Positions 42,934-52,141 are shown, counted from the stretch's first letter. The stretch is DNA of 64,000 nt from a bacterium (GCA_035307765.1 DATGHU010000005.1:1-64000), one strand, 5' to 3'. Notes: generated from the letters alone by a model not told the origin. Translations and numbers: made by a program.

Positions 42934-43839
42934 CTACGACACCCGGACCGCGGTGTTCCTCAGGACACCGATCTCTTCGGCTCCGATCTCAATCACATCC
43001 CCCTCCTCGCACGCGAACTCATCAGGGGGGACGATCCCCGTCCCCGTGAGGAGCACGGTCATGGGGGGAATGTCATTGGCGCGACGCAGATAGGTGACAA
43101 GTTCCGCGATGGGCCGCCGGATCCGGGCGGTGCTGATCTCACCCCGAAACGCGGTCCGGCCCCGCCGCTCGATGCGGCACCACAGGGTCAGCCGCCCGGC
43201 CGCCGACGCGTCGGCGAGAAAAATCGTCGGGCCGATGCTGCAGCAGGCGCGGTAGATCTTCGTCTGGGGAAGGTACAACGGGTTCTCCCCCTCGATGTCC
43301 CGGGCGCTCATGTCGTTGCCGAGTGTGTACCCCAGTACCTCCCCGCCGCCGCCGAGCACGACTGCGAGTTCCGGCTCCGGGACGGTCCAGCGCGAGTCGG
43401 CGCGGATCCCGACCGGGGCGTTCGGCCCGACGCAGCGGGACGCCGTAGCTTTGAAGAAGACCTCGGGCCGTACGGCGTCGTAGATTTTGTCGTAGATCCC
43501 CACGGTCGTGGTTTCCGCGAGGCGCGCCTCCCGGCTGCGCTCGTAGGTTACCCCCGCCGCCCAGACCTCGGGTGGGGTTACCGGAAGGAGCAGATGCGGA
43601 GCGTCGGGATCGGGAGAGCGATCGAGGTCGCGGTAGGAGTACGACGGTGCCGGCCCCCGCAGATTCCCCACGAAATCGCGGAGGCTCCCGCCGGACGGGG
43701 TGCGGCGGGCCAGGTCGACCAGTGCATCGAAGGACTCCAACGCGGGCGCATCTGGAGGGACCAGCTCTCTGATCGTCTCGCCTTCGCACACGCCGAGCCT
43801 GGCCCCCTGCCCGGGGATCCAGTACCGGACGATCCGCAT
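42934..43839 (-). CDS. Fumarylacetoacetate-hydrolase family protein (2-keto-3-deoxy-sugar-acid dehydratase-like)
   Basis: A 301-residue FAH-family enzyme. VWAAGVTYERSREAR near 92, WTVPEPELAVVLGG near 150 with metal-binding glutamates, and LGNDMSARDIEGENPLYLPQ near 171 are the signatures. They most resemble 2-keto-3-deoxy-D-arabinonate dehydratase and related 2-hydroxyhepta-2,4-diene-dioate enzymes. The former product is 2-oxoglutarate semialdehyde, one step from 2-oxoglutarate, the substrate of the upstream korAB. The gene starts 39 bases after korB on the same strand. The exact substrate is not certain. Confidence 0.82.
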   Translation of the reverse strand: MRIVRYWIPGQGARLGVCEGETIRELVPPDAPALESFDALVDLARRTPSGGSLRDFVGNLRGPAPSYSYRDLDRSPDPDAPHLLLPVTPPEVWAAGVTYERSREARLAETTTVGIYDKIYDAVRPEVFFKATASRCVGPNAPVGIRADSRWTVPEPELAVVLGGGGEVLGYTLGNDMSARDIEGENPLYLPQTKIYRACCSIGPTIFLADASAAGRLTLWCRIERRGRTAFRGEISTARIRRPIAELVTYLRRANDIPPMTVLLTGTGIVPPDEFACEEGDVIEIGAEEIGVLRNTAVRVS

Positions 43840-43878
43840 GCGCGCTGCTCCTCGGGCGACGGTGTGGGGACGCGGGGC

Positions 43879-44739
43879 CTAGCGCAACCCCTCAAGCATG
43901 GGGGTGAGATCGATTCCCTCCAGCTCTTTCGCCCACATCGGCAGGCGCTTCGCCGGCACCCGCTGCCGGGGGTGACGGTAGATCACCCCTAGGGGCAATT
44001 TTCCTCGGCGCTCGAAGTCGCGCAGAAGATCCCAAGCGGCATCCTCGCGGCTCGCATCATGGCTCGCCGGCACCGACTCGCAGTGCGCGCGGAACCAGTC
44101 GTAGGTGTTGAACTTGTTATACGTGACGCACGGAGAGAAATCGTTCACCACGGCGAATCCCTTGTGGCGTACCGCCTCGACAAACATCTCGGTGGCATGT
44201 TTGGGGTCCCCGGAAAACGACTGGGCGACAAACGACACGCCGCACGTCAGTGCCAGCTTGACCGGATCGATGAACGGGGGGTGCTCCTCTACCGACGTCA
44301 GGTACGGCTGGCCGAGCCCGGCGGAAGGAGAGTCCTGCCCTTTGGTCAAGCCGTAGACTCCATTGTCCATGATGACGAGGGTGATGTCTGGATCCCGGCG
44401 GCAGGTGTGGACGAAATTCTCCACCCCGATCGCCAGCGTGTCGCCATCACCGGCCAGCGCGAGCACGGTCAGTTCGGGATTTGCCATCTTGGCGCCGAGC
44501 GCATAGGCGAGCGCGCCGCCGTGCGTGCCGTAGAACGAGTTCCCGTTCAGGTAGTTTCGGATCTGGCCCGAGCAGCCGATGCCGCCGACGAGGAAGAGTT
44601 CCGACGGGGTGAGTTCGAGCGCGGTCAGCGCGGCTTTGATGGAGTTGAGCACCGCATAGTCGCCGCATCCGGGGCACCATTGGATCCGATGCCGTGGGGT
44701 GGCGTTCTGCTCCCAGATCGACTTCGTCGCCTCAGCCAT
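43879..44739 (-). CDS. korB: 2-oxoacid:ferredoxin oxidoreductase, beta subunit
   Basis: Thiamine-diphosphate subunit that decarboxylates 2-oxoacids (2-oxoglutarate or pyruvate) and passes electrons through its [4Fe-4S] cluster to ferredoxin. The 286 residues have WCPGCGDYAVL near 21, GGIGCSGQ near 52, the TPP motif GDGDTLAIGVENF near 97 with N126 downstream (IMDNGVYGLTKGQ), and FSPCVTYN near 201 for the last cluster cysteine. YGLTKGQDSP resembles 2-oxoglutarate-type (KorB) enzymes. The start overlaps korA by eight bases. Confidence 0.9.
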   Translation of the reverse strand: MAEATKSIWEQNATPRHRIQWCPGCGDYAVLNSIKAALTALELTPSELFLVGGIGCSGQIRNYLNGNSFYGTHGGALAYALGAKMANPELTVLALAGDGDTLAIGVENFVHTCRRDPDITLVIMDNGVYGLTKGQDSPSAGLGQPYLTSVEEHPPFIDPVKLALTCGVSFVAQSFSGDPKHATEMFVEAVRHKGFAVVNDFSPCVTYNKFNTYDWFRAHCESVPASHDASREDAAWDLLRDFERRGKLPLGVIYRHPRQRVPAKRLPMWAKELEGIDLTPMLEGLR

Positions 44740-46606
44740 CGGTACCCGCCTCGACCATAATGGGCTCTTTGCCTCCCAACCGCACCGCCTTGGCCCCGTT
44801 GTGCGCCACCTCGTGAACCGCCCTGACCACCTCGGACGGGTAGAACGGGCGGCCGTTGTACTTGAGCACCCGCCGGACGGGGATGACGCAGTGGGCCTGG
44901 ATCAACTCGGCCAACTGGCCGGTGTAGTTGTGCTCGCAAACGATCACGCGCTCTGCGGCTTCCAGGATGGGCTTCGCGAGGTGGGTGGGGAACGGCCAGA
45001 GGTGGGTGAAGTGCACGACCACGGCCGGCGTCCCCTCGGCCTCGAGGCGCTGCTGCGCCTCCAGCAGCGCGGGCTTGGTCGACCCCCACCCCACGATGGC
45101 GAGGCCCCCGGCGGCCGAGCCGTAGACTTGTGGCGGACGCGCGTCGTGTTGAAGGTAGCTGACCATCTTCCGCATCCGCTTGTCCATCATCGCCACGCGT
45201 TTTGCGGGTTCGGTGGTGACGAATCCAAACTCGTCGTGCTCGGTGCTGTTGATCTTGCTCACGCCGCCCCGCGTGCCGGGGATCAACCGAGGAGAGACCC
45301 CCGACTCGGTGATCCGATAGCGGAAGTATCGCTCCTCTCGCACCTGCGCCTCCGCGGCGACCTGTCGTTTGATGGCCGTCCGCCCCGAGTGGAAGACCGA
45401 CTCCGGCACCGTCACGCGCCCCTCGCTCAGGTTGAGGTCCGTCATGAAGTACACGGGGCACTGGTAGACCTCAGCGAGCCGCACCGCCTCATGGATCAGC
45501 GTGTAGCACTCCTCGATCGTCGACGGCGCCAGCACAATCCGCGGGATCTCGCCGTGGCCGCCGGTCGTCACCAGGTAGAGATCGCCCTGCTCGGCCTTGG
45601 TGGGCATCCCGGTGGAGGGGCCGGCCCGCATCGCATCGACGATCACCAAGGGGGTCTCGGTCACGCCCGAGACCCCGAACTCCTCTACCTTCAGCGACAG
45701 GCCGGGGCCGCTCGTCCCGATCATGCTCACCGCTCCCACGGCGCTCGCGCCGAGCGCCGCGCGAATCGACTCGCGCTCGTTGGCGCCCTGGAGCGCGCGC
45801 CCCCCGTACTGAGGAAGGTACCGTTCCATGAATTCGAGGATCGACGACGCGGGAGTGATCGGATACCCCGCGTAGAACCGGACGCCGGCCTCGATCGCGC
45901 CGATGACCAAGGCTTCGTTTCCGGCGATGTAGACCGCCGGGCTGGGGTGTTGAAGCGGCTCCAGGCGGTAGCCAACGTTCGGCCACCGGCGCTCCGACAG
46001 AATGGCTTCAACCGCCGCGCGCCCGCGGCGGGCCGCCTCCATGTTGAGATTGACCAGATCGGGGCCCTTCCGGCCGAACCGCTCTTCCAGAAGACGGCGC
46101 AACCACCGCTCATCTTGATCGAACTCCAGGAGGCGGAAGAGCGCCCCGGTCATCACGACGTTCTTCACAACCTCTTTCTTCAGGTCACGCAACGCGATTT
46201 GGCGAGCGGGGATCGGGAAAACGTGAACCCCCCGGGCCTCCAACCGATCCGCCGGCACGGCCCCGGTGGAGCTGTCGTAGAGGAGCACCCCCCCGTCAAC
46301 CAGGTGTCGGCCGTGCCGCAGCAGCGTGTCCCGGTTGGGCTGCTCGGGGACGTCGATGTCGACGTCATACTCCAGCCCGACGAGAATGTCGATGGCCTCG
46401 TCTCCCCAAGAGAGGGACGGGCCATCGGAGATCATCAGAGGGTCATACTGGTGCGCCCCGTAAATCGTCGAGGCGAACCCCCGTTCCAACGCCATCACGT
46501 GTAGCCCGGTCCGGCTGAGGATCCGGCCAAGGAGATCGGTGATCGTCGATACGCCGTCCCGCAGCTGCATACCACCAATGAGCAGCTTCATCCGGTTCAC
46601 TTTCAT
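44732..46606 (-). CDS. korA: 2-oxoacid:ferredoxin oxidoreductase, fused gamma-alpha subunit
   Basis: A 624-residue partner of KorB. Residues 1-190 form the gamma domain (KLLIGGMQLRDGVSTITDLL, then ALERGFASTIYGAHQ). The alpha domain follows from about 220, with YAGYPITPASSILEFM near 255 and NERESIRAALGASAVGA near 290. The C-terminal transketolase-like domain ends with EHNYTGQLAELIQ. The gamma-alpha fusion is typical of KorA/OorA in many bacteria. The start at 46606 follows AGGAGG by 12 bases. Fdx at 25780 could be an acceptor. An extended -10 box is found 100 bases upstream. Confidence 0.92.
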   Translation of the reverse strand: MKVNRMKLLIGGMQLRDGVSTITDLLGRILSRTGLHVMALERGFASTIYGAHQYDPLMISDGPSLSWGDEAIDILVGLEYDVDIDVPEQPNRDTLLRHGRHLVDGGVLLYDSSTGAVPADRLEARGVHVFPIPARQIALRDLKKEVVKNVVMTGALFRLLEFDQDERWLRRLLEERFGRKGPDLVNLNMEAARRGRAAVEAILSERRWPNVGYRLEPLQHPSPAVYIAGNEALVIGAIEAGVRFYAGYPITPASSILEFMERYLPQYGGRALQGANERESIRAALGASAVGAVSMIGTSGPGLSLKVEEFGVSGVTETPLVIVDAMRAGPSTGMPTKAEQGDLYLVTTGGHGEIPRIVLAPSTIEECYTLIHEAVRLAEVYQCPVYFMTDLNLSEGRVTVPESVFHSGRTAIKRQVAAEAQVREERYFRYRITESGVSPRLIPGTRGGVSKINSTEHDEFGFVTTEPAKRVAMMDKRMRKMVSYLQHDARPPQVYGSAAGGLAIVGWGSTKPALLEAQQRLEAEGTPAVVVHFTHLWPFPTHLAKPILEAAERVIVCEHNYTGQLAELIQAHCVIPVRRVLKYNGRPFYPSEVVRAVHEVAHNGAKAVRLGGKEPIMVEAGTDG

Positions 46607-46706
46607 AGTCGACTGCTGCCTCCTGGAGCCGCAGGGGGGGGAGCGTGGCGGGGCGCACTAACCCTATTCACGCCCGAGCGTCGCGGCTCAAGCCTTCCGA
46701 CAGAGT

Positions 46707-46715
46707 ATATTAGCA
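46707..46715 (-). promoter_or_regulatory. Extended -10 promoter of korAB
   Basis: On the minus strand TGCTAATAT gives an extended -10 (TGn plus TAATAT, 46707-46712). The expected start is about 46700, with a leader of roughly 94 bases before the korA ATG. Confidence 0.5.
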
Positions 46716-46998
46716 CTTCTTCCCCGGTTTCTCTACCTTAAGACCCGAAGCGCGCCTCAGCCACCCTCCCCCTGCGCAGGCCATGGGTCGGTCCGACGGG
46801 ACGTCGATGCGCAGCCTCGTCGCCGCCGACATGCTGATCCCCCGAACCACGCACTGCCCCAGGCCAGACGGAACGGACAGCGACGTGTACCGGATCCGGG
46901 CTGTAAGCCGTCCACCAGGAACGTTGCGATCGAGCCAACCAAGGCCAGCGTAACTCTATCCGCAAACCGCCGAGCACCGTCCAGTCAGGATATAGCCT

Positions 46999-47023
46999 CC
47001 CGCCTACCGCTGCGGCGGGTTTT
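46999..47023 (+). terminator. Intrinsic terminator-like hairpin with T-run
   Basis: CCCGCC (46999-47004) pairs with GGCGGG (47014-47019) across a nine-base loop and is followed by TTTT (47020-47023). The upstream transcript it would end is not identified. Confidence 0.5.
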
Positions 47024-47055
47024 CATTCTCCACCTTTAGATGTTCTCCTGGGGCC

Positions 47056-47079
47056 GGGACGATTGACCCGTCCCCTTTT
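47056..47079 (+). terminator. Second terminator-like hairpin with T-run
   Basis: GGGACG (47056-47061) pairs with CGTCCC (47069-47074) with a seven-base loop, followed by CTTTT. It lies 33 bases after the first hairpin on the same strand. Confidence 0.4.
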
Positions 47080-47356
47080 AGAAAAGCGAAGCAACCCCGA
47101 GGCTATAGGTTTCCCCCGTTCGCTCCTCATGCGATCTGGGGCCCCTCCCGCACATCCGTTGCTCGTTGAACGCATCCGGGGGACTCCGCGACCAGAGATG
47201 TGGCATTCGCTTACTCGGATCGACCTCAGGCGAAAGCGCACACCGACAGCCGCCAGGGGGACCGACACCTTCAACCGCACCCACGCAACCTCCAAGGACA
47301 TATGGGGGCGGTTCAACGGCCTCACGAAAGCCACCCCGGCCATCAGCCACACGTTT

Positions 47357-47385
47357 TTGATAACGAACATACATGCGCTTATCAT
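47357..47385 (+). promoter_or_regulatory. Promoter of the acetate permease-acs operon
   Basis: TTGATA (47357-47362) and TATCAT (47380-47385) each match the sigma70 consensus at five of six positions, with the ideal 17-base spacer. The expected start of transcription is near 47392, giving a leader of about 120 bases before the ATG at 47512. Confidence 0.65.
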
Positions 47386-47511
47386 CGCCGCAGGAGGAGC
47401 CACGTGGGCCATCGCGAAGGGGAGCCACACTCGGGGGGGGGGTTGCCTGGGCGCGCTTATTGGTCGCGTTTTGGCCAGTGCGGCCCGCCTCACAAAAGGG
47501 AGGGATCCCGC

Positions 47512-48099
47512 ATGGCGGTAGAAGGGAAACCGGCTCTTGCCGTAGCTGATCCTGCTCCGCTCGGGCTCGGTGGTTTCGCCCTTACCACGTTCGTTCTCAG
47601 CGCTCACAACGCTGGCTGGGCCCCCGATATCATCTGGATCGGTCTCGCTCTCTTCTATGGGGGGGCCGCTCAGTTCTTGGCGGGGATGTGGGAGTTCAAG
47701 AACAAGAACACTTTCGGCGCCACCGCGTTTTCGACGTACGGCGCGTTTTGGTTCAGCCTCGCCACGTTCGTCCTGCTCCAGATCTTCGGCAAGGGCGTCT
47801 CGCAAGCCGATTTGCTGCCGGCGCTGGGATGGTTCGTGCTCGCCTTCGCCATCTTCAATACCTACATGATGTTCTGGAGTACCCGGACCAACACCGCAGT
47901 GTTCCTCGTGTTTCTGACCCTGGAGATCACCGAGATCCTGCTCTTCATCGGATTCTTTTCAGGGTCGGCGATGTTCATCCACTGGGGCGGATATATCGGC
48001 GTCATCACCGCCCTCGTTGCGTGGTATACGTCGGCGGCGGGGGTCATCAATAGCATGTCACCAAAGCCGGTGCTACCGGTCGGCGGTCCGATGTGGTGA
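47512..48099 (+). CDS. SatP/YaaH-type acetate permease (GPR1/FUN34/YaaH family)
   Basis: A 195-residue membrane protein with six hydrophobic helices. The family signature is DPAPLGLGGFALTTFVLSAH near residue 11 (NPAPLGL in most members), followed by HNAG and GLALFYGGAAQFLAG. These proteins carry acetate and succinate with protons or as channels. The ATG at 47512 follows AGGGAGG. An in-frame GTG at 47404 with its own AGGAGG would add 36 hydrophilic residues and is less likely. It is directly upstream of acetyl-CoA synthetase, a logical uptake-activation pair. Confidence 0.9.
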   Translation: MAVEGKPALAVADPAPLGLGGFALTTFVLSAHNAGWAPDIIWIGLALFYGGAAQFLAGMWEFKNKNTFGATAFSTYGAFWFSLATFVLLQIFGKGVSQADLLPALGWFVLAFAIFNTYMMFWSTRTNTAVFLVFLTLEITEILLFIGFFSGSAMFIHWGGYIGVITALVAWYTSAAGVINSMSPKPVLPVGGPMW

Positions 48100-48220
48100 C
48101 CGCCGCGGATCATCGCGCGGGTGGCGTCGGCTGGGCCCGAGGCCACCGGTCGTCTTCGAGGAAGTAGGACGGCGCGCCATTGCGCCTAATCTATGGGAAG
48201 GTCGTACATAAGGAGGTTCG

Positions 48221-50332
48221 ATGCTAATGGCTGATGTTCCTGAGAACCCTGCCGTGATCGAGGTCAGCGAAGCGGAGATCGCCGTCCACTGGAAGGAAGA
48301 AGAACTCTACTATCCGCCCGCCAAGTTCATCGCCCAGGCCAACCTCGCCGATCCATCGGTTACCGAGAGATTCAGTCTCGACCGGTACCCGGAATGTTTT
48401 CGGGAGTACGCCGACCTGCTGACCTGGGATAAGTACTGGCACACTACGCTCGACACGAGCGATGCGCCGTTCTGGAAGTGGTTTGTCGGCGGCAAGCTCA
48501 ACGTCTGCTACAACTGCGTTGACCGGCACCTCGGCCAGTACAAGAACAAAGCGGCGTTCATCTGGGTCCCGGAGGCGGTGGATGAACCGCACGTGGTCAT
48601 CACCTACCAGGAACTGTACTCCCGGGTCAACGAGGTGGCCGCCCTGTTGCGCGACTTCGCGGGCCTAAAGGCCGGTGACCGCGTCACGCTCCACCTCCCG
48701 ATGACCCCGGAACTCCCCGTCACGATGCTGGCGTGCGCCCGGTTAGGCGTCATTCACTCCGTGGTCTTCGGCGGGTACAGCGGAGAGGCGTGCGGGATCA
48801 GGATCGCGGACTCCGGGAGCCGCGTCCTTATCACCATGGACGGTTACTATCGGAACGGCAAGGTGATTGACCATAAGGTGAACGCGGACATCGCCTTCAA
48901 AACGGCCGAGAAGGAAGGCCAGAAGGTCGACAAGATCCTGATCTGGAGTCGGTTCCGCGATAAGTCCGCCTCCAGCACCCCTATGGTCAAGGGCCGGGAC
49001 TACCTGATGAACGAAGTCCTGAAGGACTATGCCGGCCGGAGGGTGGAGCCCGTGTCGATGGACGCGGAAGCCCCCCTCTTTCTCATGTACACGAGCGGGA
49101 CGACCGGACGGCCGAAGGGCTGCCAGCATCGGACCGGAGGGTACCTGGCATACGTGGCCGGGACCTCGAAGTACATCCAGGACATCCACCCGACGGATGT
49201 CTACTGGTGCTTCGCCGATATCGGGTGGATCACAGGACATTCCTATATCGTCTACGGCCCCCTCGCGCTGGCCGCGACCAGCGTCATGTACGAAGGTGTT
49301 CCCACCTATCCTGACGCGGGGCGCCCGTGGCGCATCGCCGAGCGCCTCGACGTCAATATCTTCCACACCTCACCGACGACGGTCCGAATGCTCCGCAAGG
49401 TCGGCGCGGACGAGCCCAAGAAATACAAGTATCACTTCAAGTGTATGACGACCGTCGGGGAGCCGATCGAGCCGGAGGCGTGGCGGTGGTACTACGACGT
49501 CGTCGGCAGGCGGGAGGCCGTCATCACGGACACATGGTGGCAGACAGAGAACGGCGGATTTCTCTGCAGCACGAAGCCGGCCTTGGATCCCATGAAACCC
49601 GGAAGCGCCGGCCCCGGCATGCCCGGGATCTTCCCCGTCATCTACGATGAGGAGGGGAAGGAAGTCCCTCGGGGTTCGCAAAAAGCCGGAAACATCTGCA
49701 TCCGCGCCCCCTGGCCCGGGATTATGCAGACGATCTGGGGCGACCGCGACCGCTATATCAAGACGTACTTCGCGAAGTACTGCAAGAACCCGAAGAGCAA
49801 GGACTGGCGGGACTGGCCATACTTTGCCGGCGACGGCGCGCTGTATGCGGCCGATGGGTACTTTCGGATCCTCGGCCGGGTCGACGATGTGATCAATGTG
49901 GCGGGCCACCGCCTCGGCACCAAGGAGTTGGAGTCGGCGTGCCTCACCGTCCCCGAGGTTGCGGAAGCCGCGGTGGTTCCCGTGGTGGATGAGCTGAAGG
50001 GGCGGGTGCCGGAGGTGTACGTTTCGCTCAGACCGGGTGTATCCTCCAGCAAGCAACTCCAGGAAAAGATCGTTCGCGCGATCGAAACGACGATCGGCAA
50101 AATCGCCCGGCCGAAAGAAGTGCGCATCGTCCCCGACATGCCGAAGACCCGCTCGGGCAAGATCATGCGCCGAGTTCTCGCAGCGATCTCGAACACGATG
50201 GACACCGGAGACATAACGACGTTGGCGAACCCCGATGTCGTCGAACAGATCCGCGAGGCGGTCCAGGGCAAAGGGCGGGTCGCGACCAAGGCGGGACCCG
50301 AGGACATCAAGCGCTTCGGGGATGTCTCGTGA
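48221..50332 (+). CDS. acsA: Acetyl-CoA synthetase
   Basis: Activates acetate to acetyl-CoA with ATP through acetyl-AMP. In 703 residues the AMP-binding P-loop is MYTSGTTGRPKG near 289. The acyl-binding block is TDTWWQTENGG near 438, the hinge region GYFRILGRVDDVINVAGHRL near 547, and the acetylatable lysine motif TRSGKIMRR near 647. The protein is about 50 residues longer than E. coli Acs, mainly by insertions around 520-530 (YIKTYFAKYCKNPKSKD). The ATG at 48221 has AAGGAGG six bases upstream. A perfect hairpin about 145 bases downstream may end transcription. Confidence 0.94.
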   Translation: MLMADVPENPAVIEVSEAEIAVHWKEEELYYPPAKFIAQANLADPSVTERFSLDRYPECFREYADLLTWDKYWHTTLDTSDAPFWKWFVGGKLNVCYNCVDRHLGQYKNKAAFIWVPEAVDEPHVVITYQELYSRVNEVAALLRDFAGLKAGDRVTLHLPMTPELPVTMLACARLGVIHSVVFGGYSGEACGIRIADSGSRVLITMDGYYRNGKVIDHKVNADIAFKTAEKEGQKVDKILIWSRFRDKSASSTPMVKGRDYLMNEVLKDYAGRRVEPVSMDAEAPLFLMYTSGTTGRPKGCQHRTGGYLAYVAGTSKYIQDIHPTDVYWCFADIGWITGHSYIVYGPLALAATSVMYEGVPTYPDAGRPWRIAERLDVNIFHTSPTTVRMLRKVGADEPKKYKYHFKCMTTVGEPIEPEAWRWYYDVVGRREAVITDTWWQTENGGFLCSTKPALDPMKPGSAGPGMPGIFPVIYDEEGKEVPRGSQKAGNICIRAPWPGIMQTIWGDRDRYIKTYFAKYCKNPKSKDWRDWPYFAGDGALYAADGYFRILGRVDDVINVAGHRLGTKELESACLTVPEVAEAAVVPVVDELKGRVPEVYVSLRPGVSSSKQLQEKIVRAIETTIGKIARPKEVRIVPDMPKTRSGKIMRRVLAAISNTMDTGDITTLANPDVVEQIREAVQGKGRVATKAGPEDIKRFGDVS

Positions 50333-50476
50333 TCACCCCCGCGCCGGTCGAAGGAGGAGGGGAGATTCCCCTCTAGCGGGGTGTGGGTAACCGGGGCGCA
50401 CCGGTACCCCTGCCGATGCGAGAGGCCCTGGTGCCCTCAGTGTTGCGCGACCGATCGGTGCCGGAACGCGATCGAT

Positions 50477-50510
50477 GGGTAGCCCCCGGAGCAAACTCCG
50501 GGGGCTACCC
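50477..50510. terminator. Perfect 15-bp hairpin downstream of acsA
   Basis: GGGTAGCCCCCGGAG (50477-50491) pairs without mismatch with CTCCGGGGGCTACCC (50496-50510), closing a CAAA loop. No T-run follows. It is a likely transcription stop or mRNA-stabilising structure for the permease-acsA operon. Confidence 0.6.
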
Positions 50511-50739
50511 GGTAAGGGATGGCGAACCAACGTAGCATAGGATCACGCCCGCGGAAACGGACGTGGACTCCGTCACGGGTCGCGGACTACGGTCCGTCCT
50601 AACGCGGGGAAGACGTCCGGCAGCCGTTGCGTTTGGTGCGGGCGGGGTAGAGCGAGATAGTTTGACGCCAACCTGGCAGGACCATGGTACAACCCGTACC
50701 CGCACCTCGTGCCTTTTCCCCAGTGCTCCAGACGGGGCG
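50511..50739. other. Gene-free segment between acsA hairpin and insertion sequence
   Basis: Together with 50333-50476 this makes about 370 bases without a gene. Apart from the hairpin described separately, I see no promoter, RNA or conserved reading frame. The IS element target duplication begins at 50740. Confidence 0.5.
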
Positions 50740-50747
50740 CCGTCGTT
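50740..50747. repeat. Left target-site duplication of the IS
   Basis: CCGTCGTT, repeated exactly at 52134-52141 on the other side of the element. Depending on where the ends are drawn the duplication is seven or eight bases. Confidence 0.7.
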
Positions 50748-52133
50748 TGGATGCATCTAAAAGTCTGTGATGGAGGGAACGAACAGGGCCCACCGTAGGG
50801 GGTAAGGTGACCAGACCAAACCCAGGAGGTGAGCCCTGTGAAGGAGATGACTCTCCCCTTCCGTCTGAGCATAGTCCTGACACAGACCGATGTCCACTGG
50901 GTGGAAGCGCAGTTGCTGGAGCAGCGGACGAAGCTCTTTCTGGAGGCGCTACACCAGGTGCTCGCGCACATCGAGGGGGAGGTCGTGCCGCGGGCGACGG
51001 CCTGTGAGCGCTGCGGCGGGCGGCTGGTGCGCAATGGGCAGGTCCCCCTGGTGCTGGAGACGCTGTTGGGGCGCGTGGACTATGCGCGGAGCGACTGCGG
51101 TGCCGGGGGTGCGGCGCGGACGTGTACCCGTTGGATGCGGCGCTGGGGCTGCTGCCGGGGAGTGGGAGTACGCTGGGAGTGCGGGAGCGGGCGCTGTGGG
51201 CGGCGGTGGAAGTGAGCTATGCGAAGGCCGGGGCGTTTCTGACGAAGTTCGCCGGGCTGGAGGTCAGTCACGGCAGTATCCACCGGTGGGCCGAGGCGGA
51301 GGGGCGGCTGGTGGAGGTGGAGGAGCGCGGGGCCCAGGAGGCGACGTTTGGGGGGCACCCGAGCGGGCGTGGGGAGCGACCGCCGGGGCCGGCGCGGCTG
51401 TACGTGCAGATCGACGGGACGCTGGTGCACGCGCGGCGGGCGGGGGAGATGGAGTGCAAGGTGGGAATCGTGTATAGCCAGCGGGCGGCGGTGTCGCGGG
51501 GACGGATCGCGCTGCTAGATAAGCGGACGTACGCGTCGTTTGACGATGCGGCCACGTTTGGGGAGCGGTTCTGGGTGCGGTGTGCGGCGGCAGGGGCGGC
51601 GGGAGCCGAGCAGATCGTGTTTGTGAGTGATGGGGCGCCGTGGATACACACCTTACAGCGGGGGTACTTTCCTGGGGCGCTGGTGGTGCTGGACCCGTGG
51701 CATCTGGCGCGGCAGATCCAGATGGCGTGGGGGGCGGACAGCGGGGGGCTGGTGGCGCGCAGTCTGGCCGACGCGTGGCGGGGAGACGTCCAGCGTCTGA
51801 TGCGGCGGCTGCGGGCCTGCTTGGCGCAGGAGCGGGATCGGGAACGGCGGGCGAAGGGGCGAGATCTGCTGGGGTATGTCGAGATGAACCGCGAAGGGAT
51901 TGCCAACTTGGCCCGATTCGAGGCGACCGGGTCCGGCGCGATGGAGAAGACGGTCGACGTCCTGGTGGCTCACCGCTACAAGAAGCGCGGCATGAGCTGG
52001 AGTCGGGGGGGATCGGGCGCTCTGATGCGGCTCCGGCTGCTCAAGGCGAATGGCGAATGGGATCGCTACTGGACCCGCCGCCGTGGGGCCTTTGCGCGCC
52101 GCGCGGCCTGATCACAGACTTTGGGATGCAACC
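50748..52133 (+). mobile_element. Insertion sequence, about 1.39 kb, with terminal inverted repeats and target-site duplication
   Basis: TGCATCTAAAAGTCTGTGAT (50752-50771) and the reverse complement of 52111-52130 (TGCATCCCAAAGTCTGTGAT) match at 18 of 20 positions. Two further G pairs lie just outside. The octamer CCGTCGTT occurs immediately outside on both sides (50740-50747 and 52134-52141), the expected target duplication. Inside is one transposase gene read left to right. The element sits between the acsA hairpin and the HU gene. The close match of the ends and the intact duplication suggest a fairly recent insertion. Confidence 0.85.
50838..52111 (+). pseudogene. IS transposase (ISLre2/ISKra4-like), frameshifted
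   Basis: Two overlapping frames together make one transposase. The first starts at GTG 50838 behind AGGAGGTGA and runs with ACERCGGRLVRNG (a zinc-binding CxxC). Near 51095-51115 the protein continues in the -1 frame as CRGCGADVYPLDAALGLLPG to a stop at 52111. The second part has LYVQIDGTLVHAR (first catalytic Asp), FVSDGAPWI (second Asp region), and GAMEKTVDVLVAHRYKKRGM (acidic residue near the end), the pattern of large DDE transposases with an N-terminal zinc finger. One missing base explains the shift. Programmed -1 frameshifting at the GGGGG run (about 51106) is possible but the slippery site is not canonical. The family name is uncertain. Confidence 0.75.
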
Positions 52134-52141
52134 CCGTCGTT
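52134..52141. repeat. Right target-site duplication of the IS
   Basis: CCGTCGTT, the partner of 50740-50747. Confidence 0.7.

Larger units (their letters stand above)
46716..47356. other. Long gene-free region between korA and the acetate permease
   Basis: No reliable gene. Two terminator-like hairpins on the plus strand are visible: CCCGCC (46999-47004) with GGCGGG (47014-47019) followed by TTTT, and GGGACG (47056-47061) with CGTCCC (47069-47074) followed by CTTTT. No plus-strand gene ends just before them, so they may close an unrecognised small RNA or a decayed gene. Short minus- and plus-strand open frames here lack ribosome sites and recognisable family features. Confidence 0.5.
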
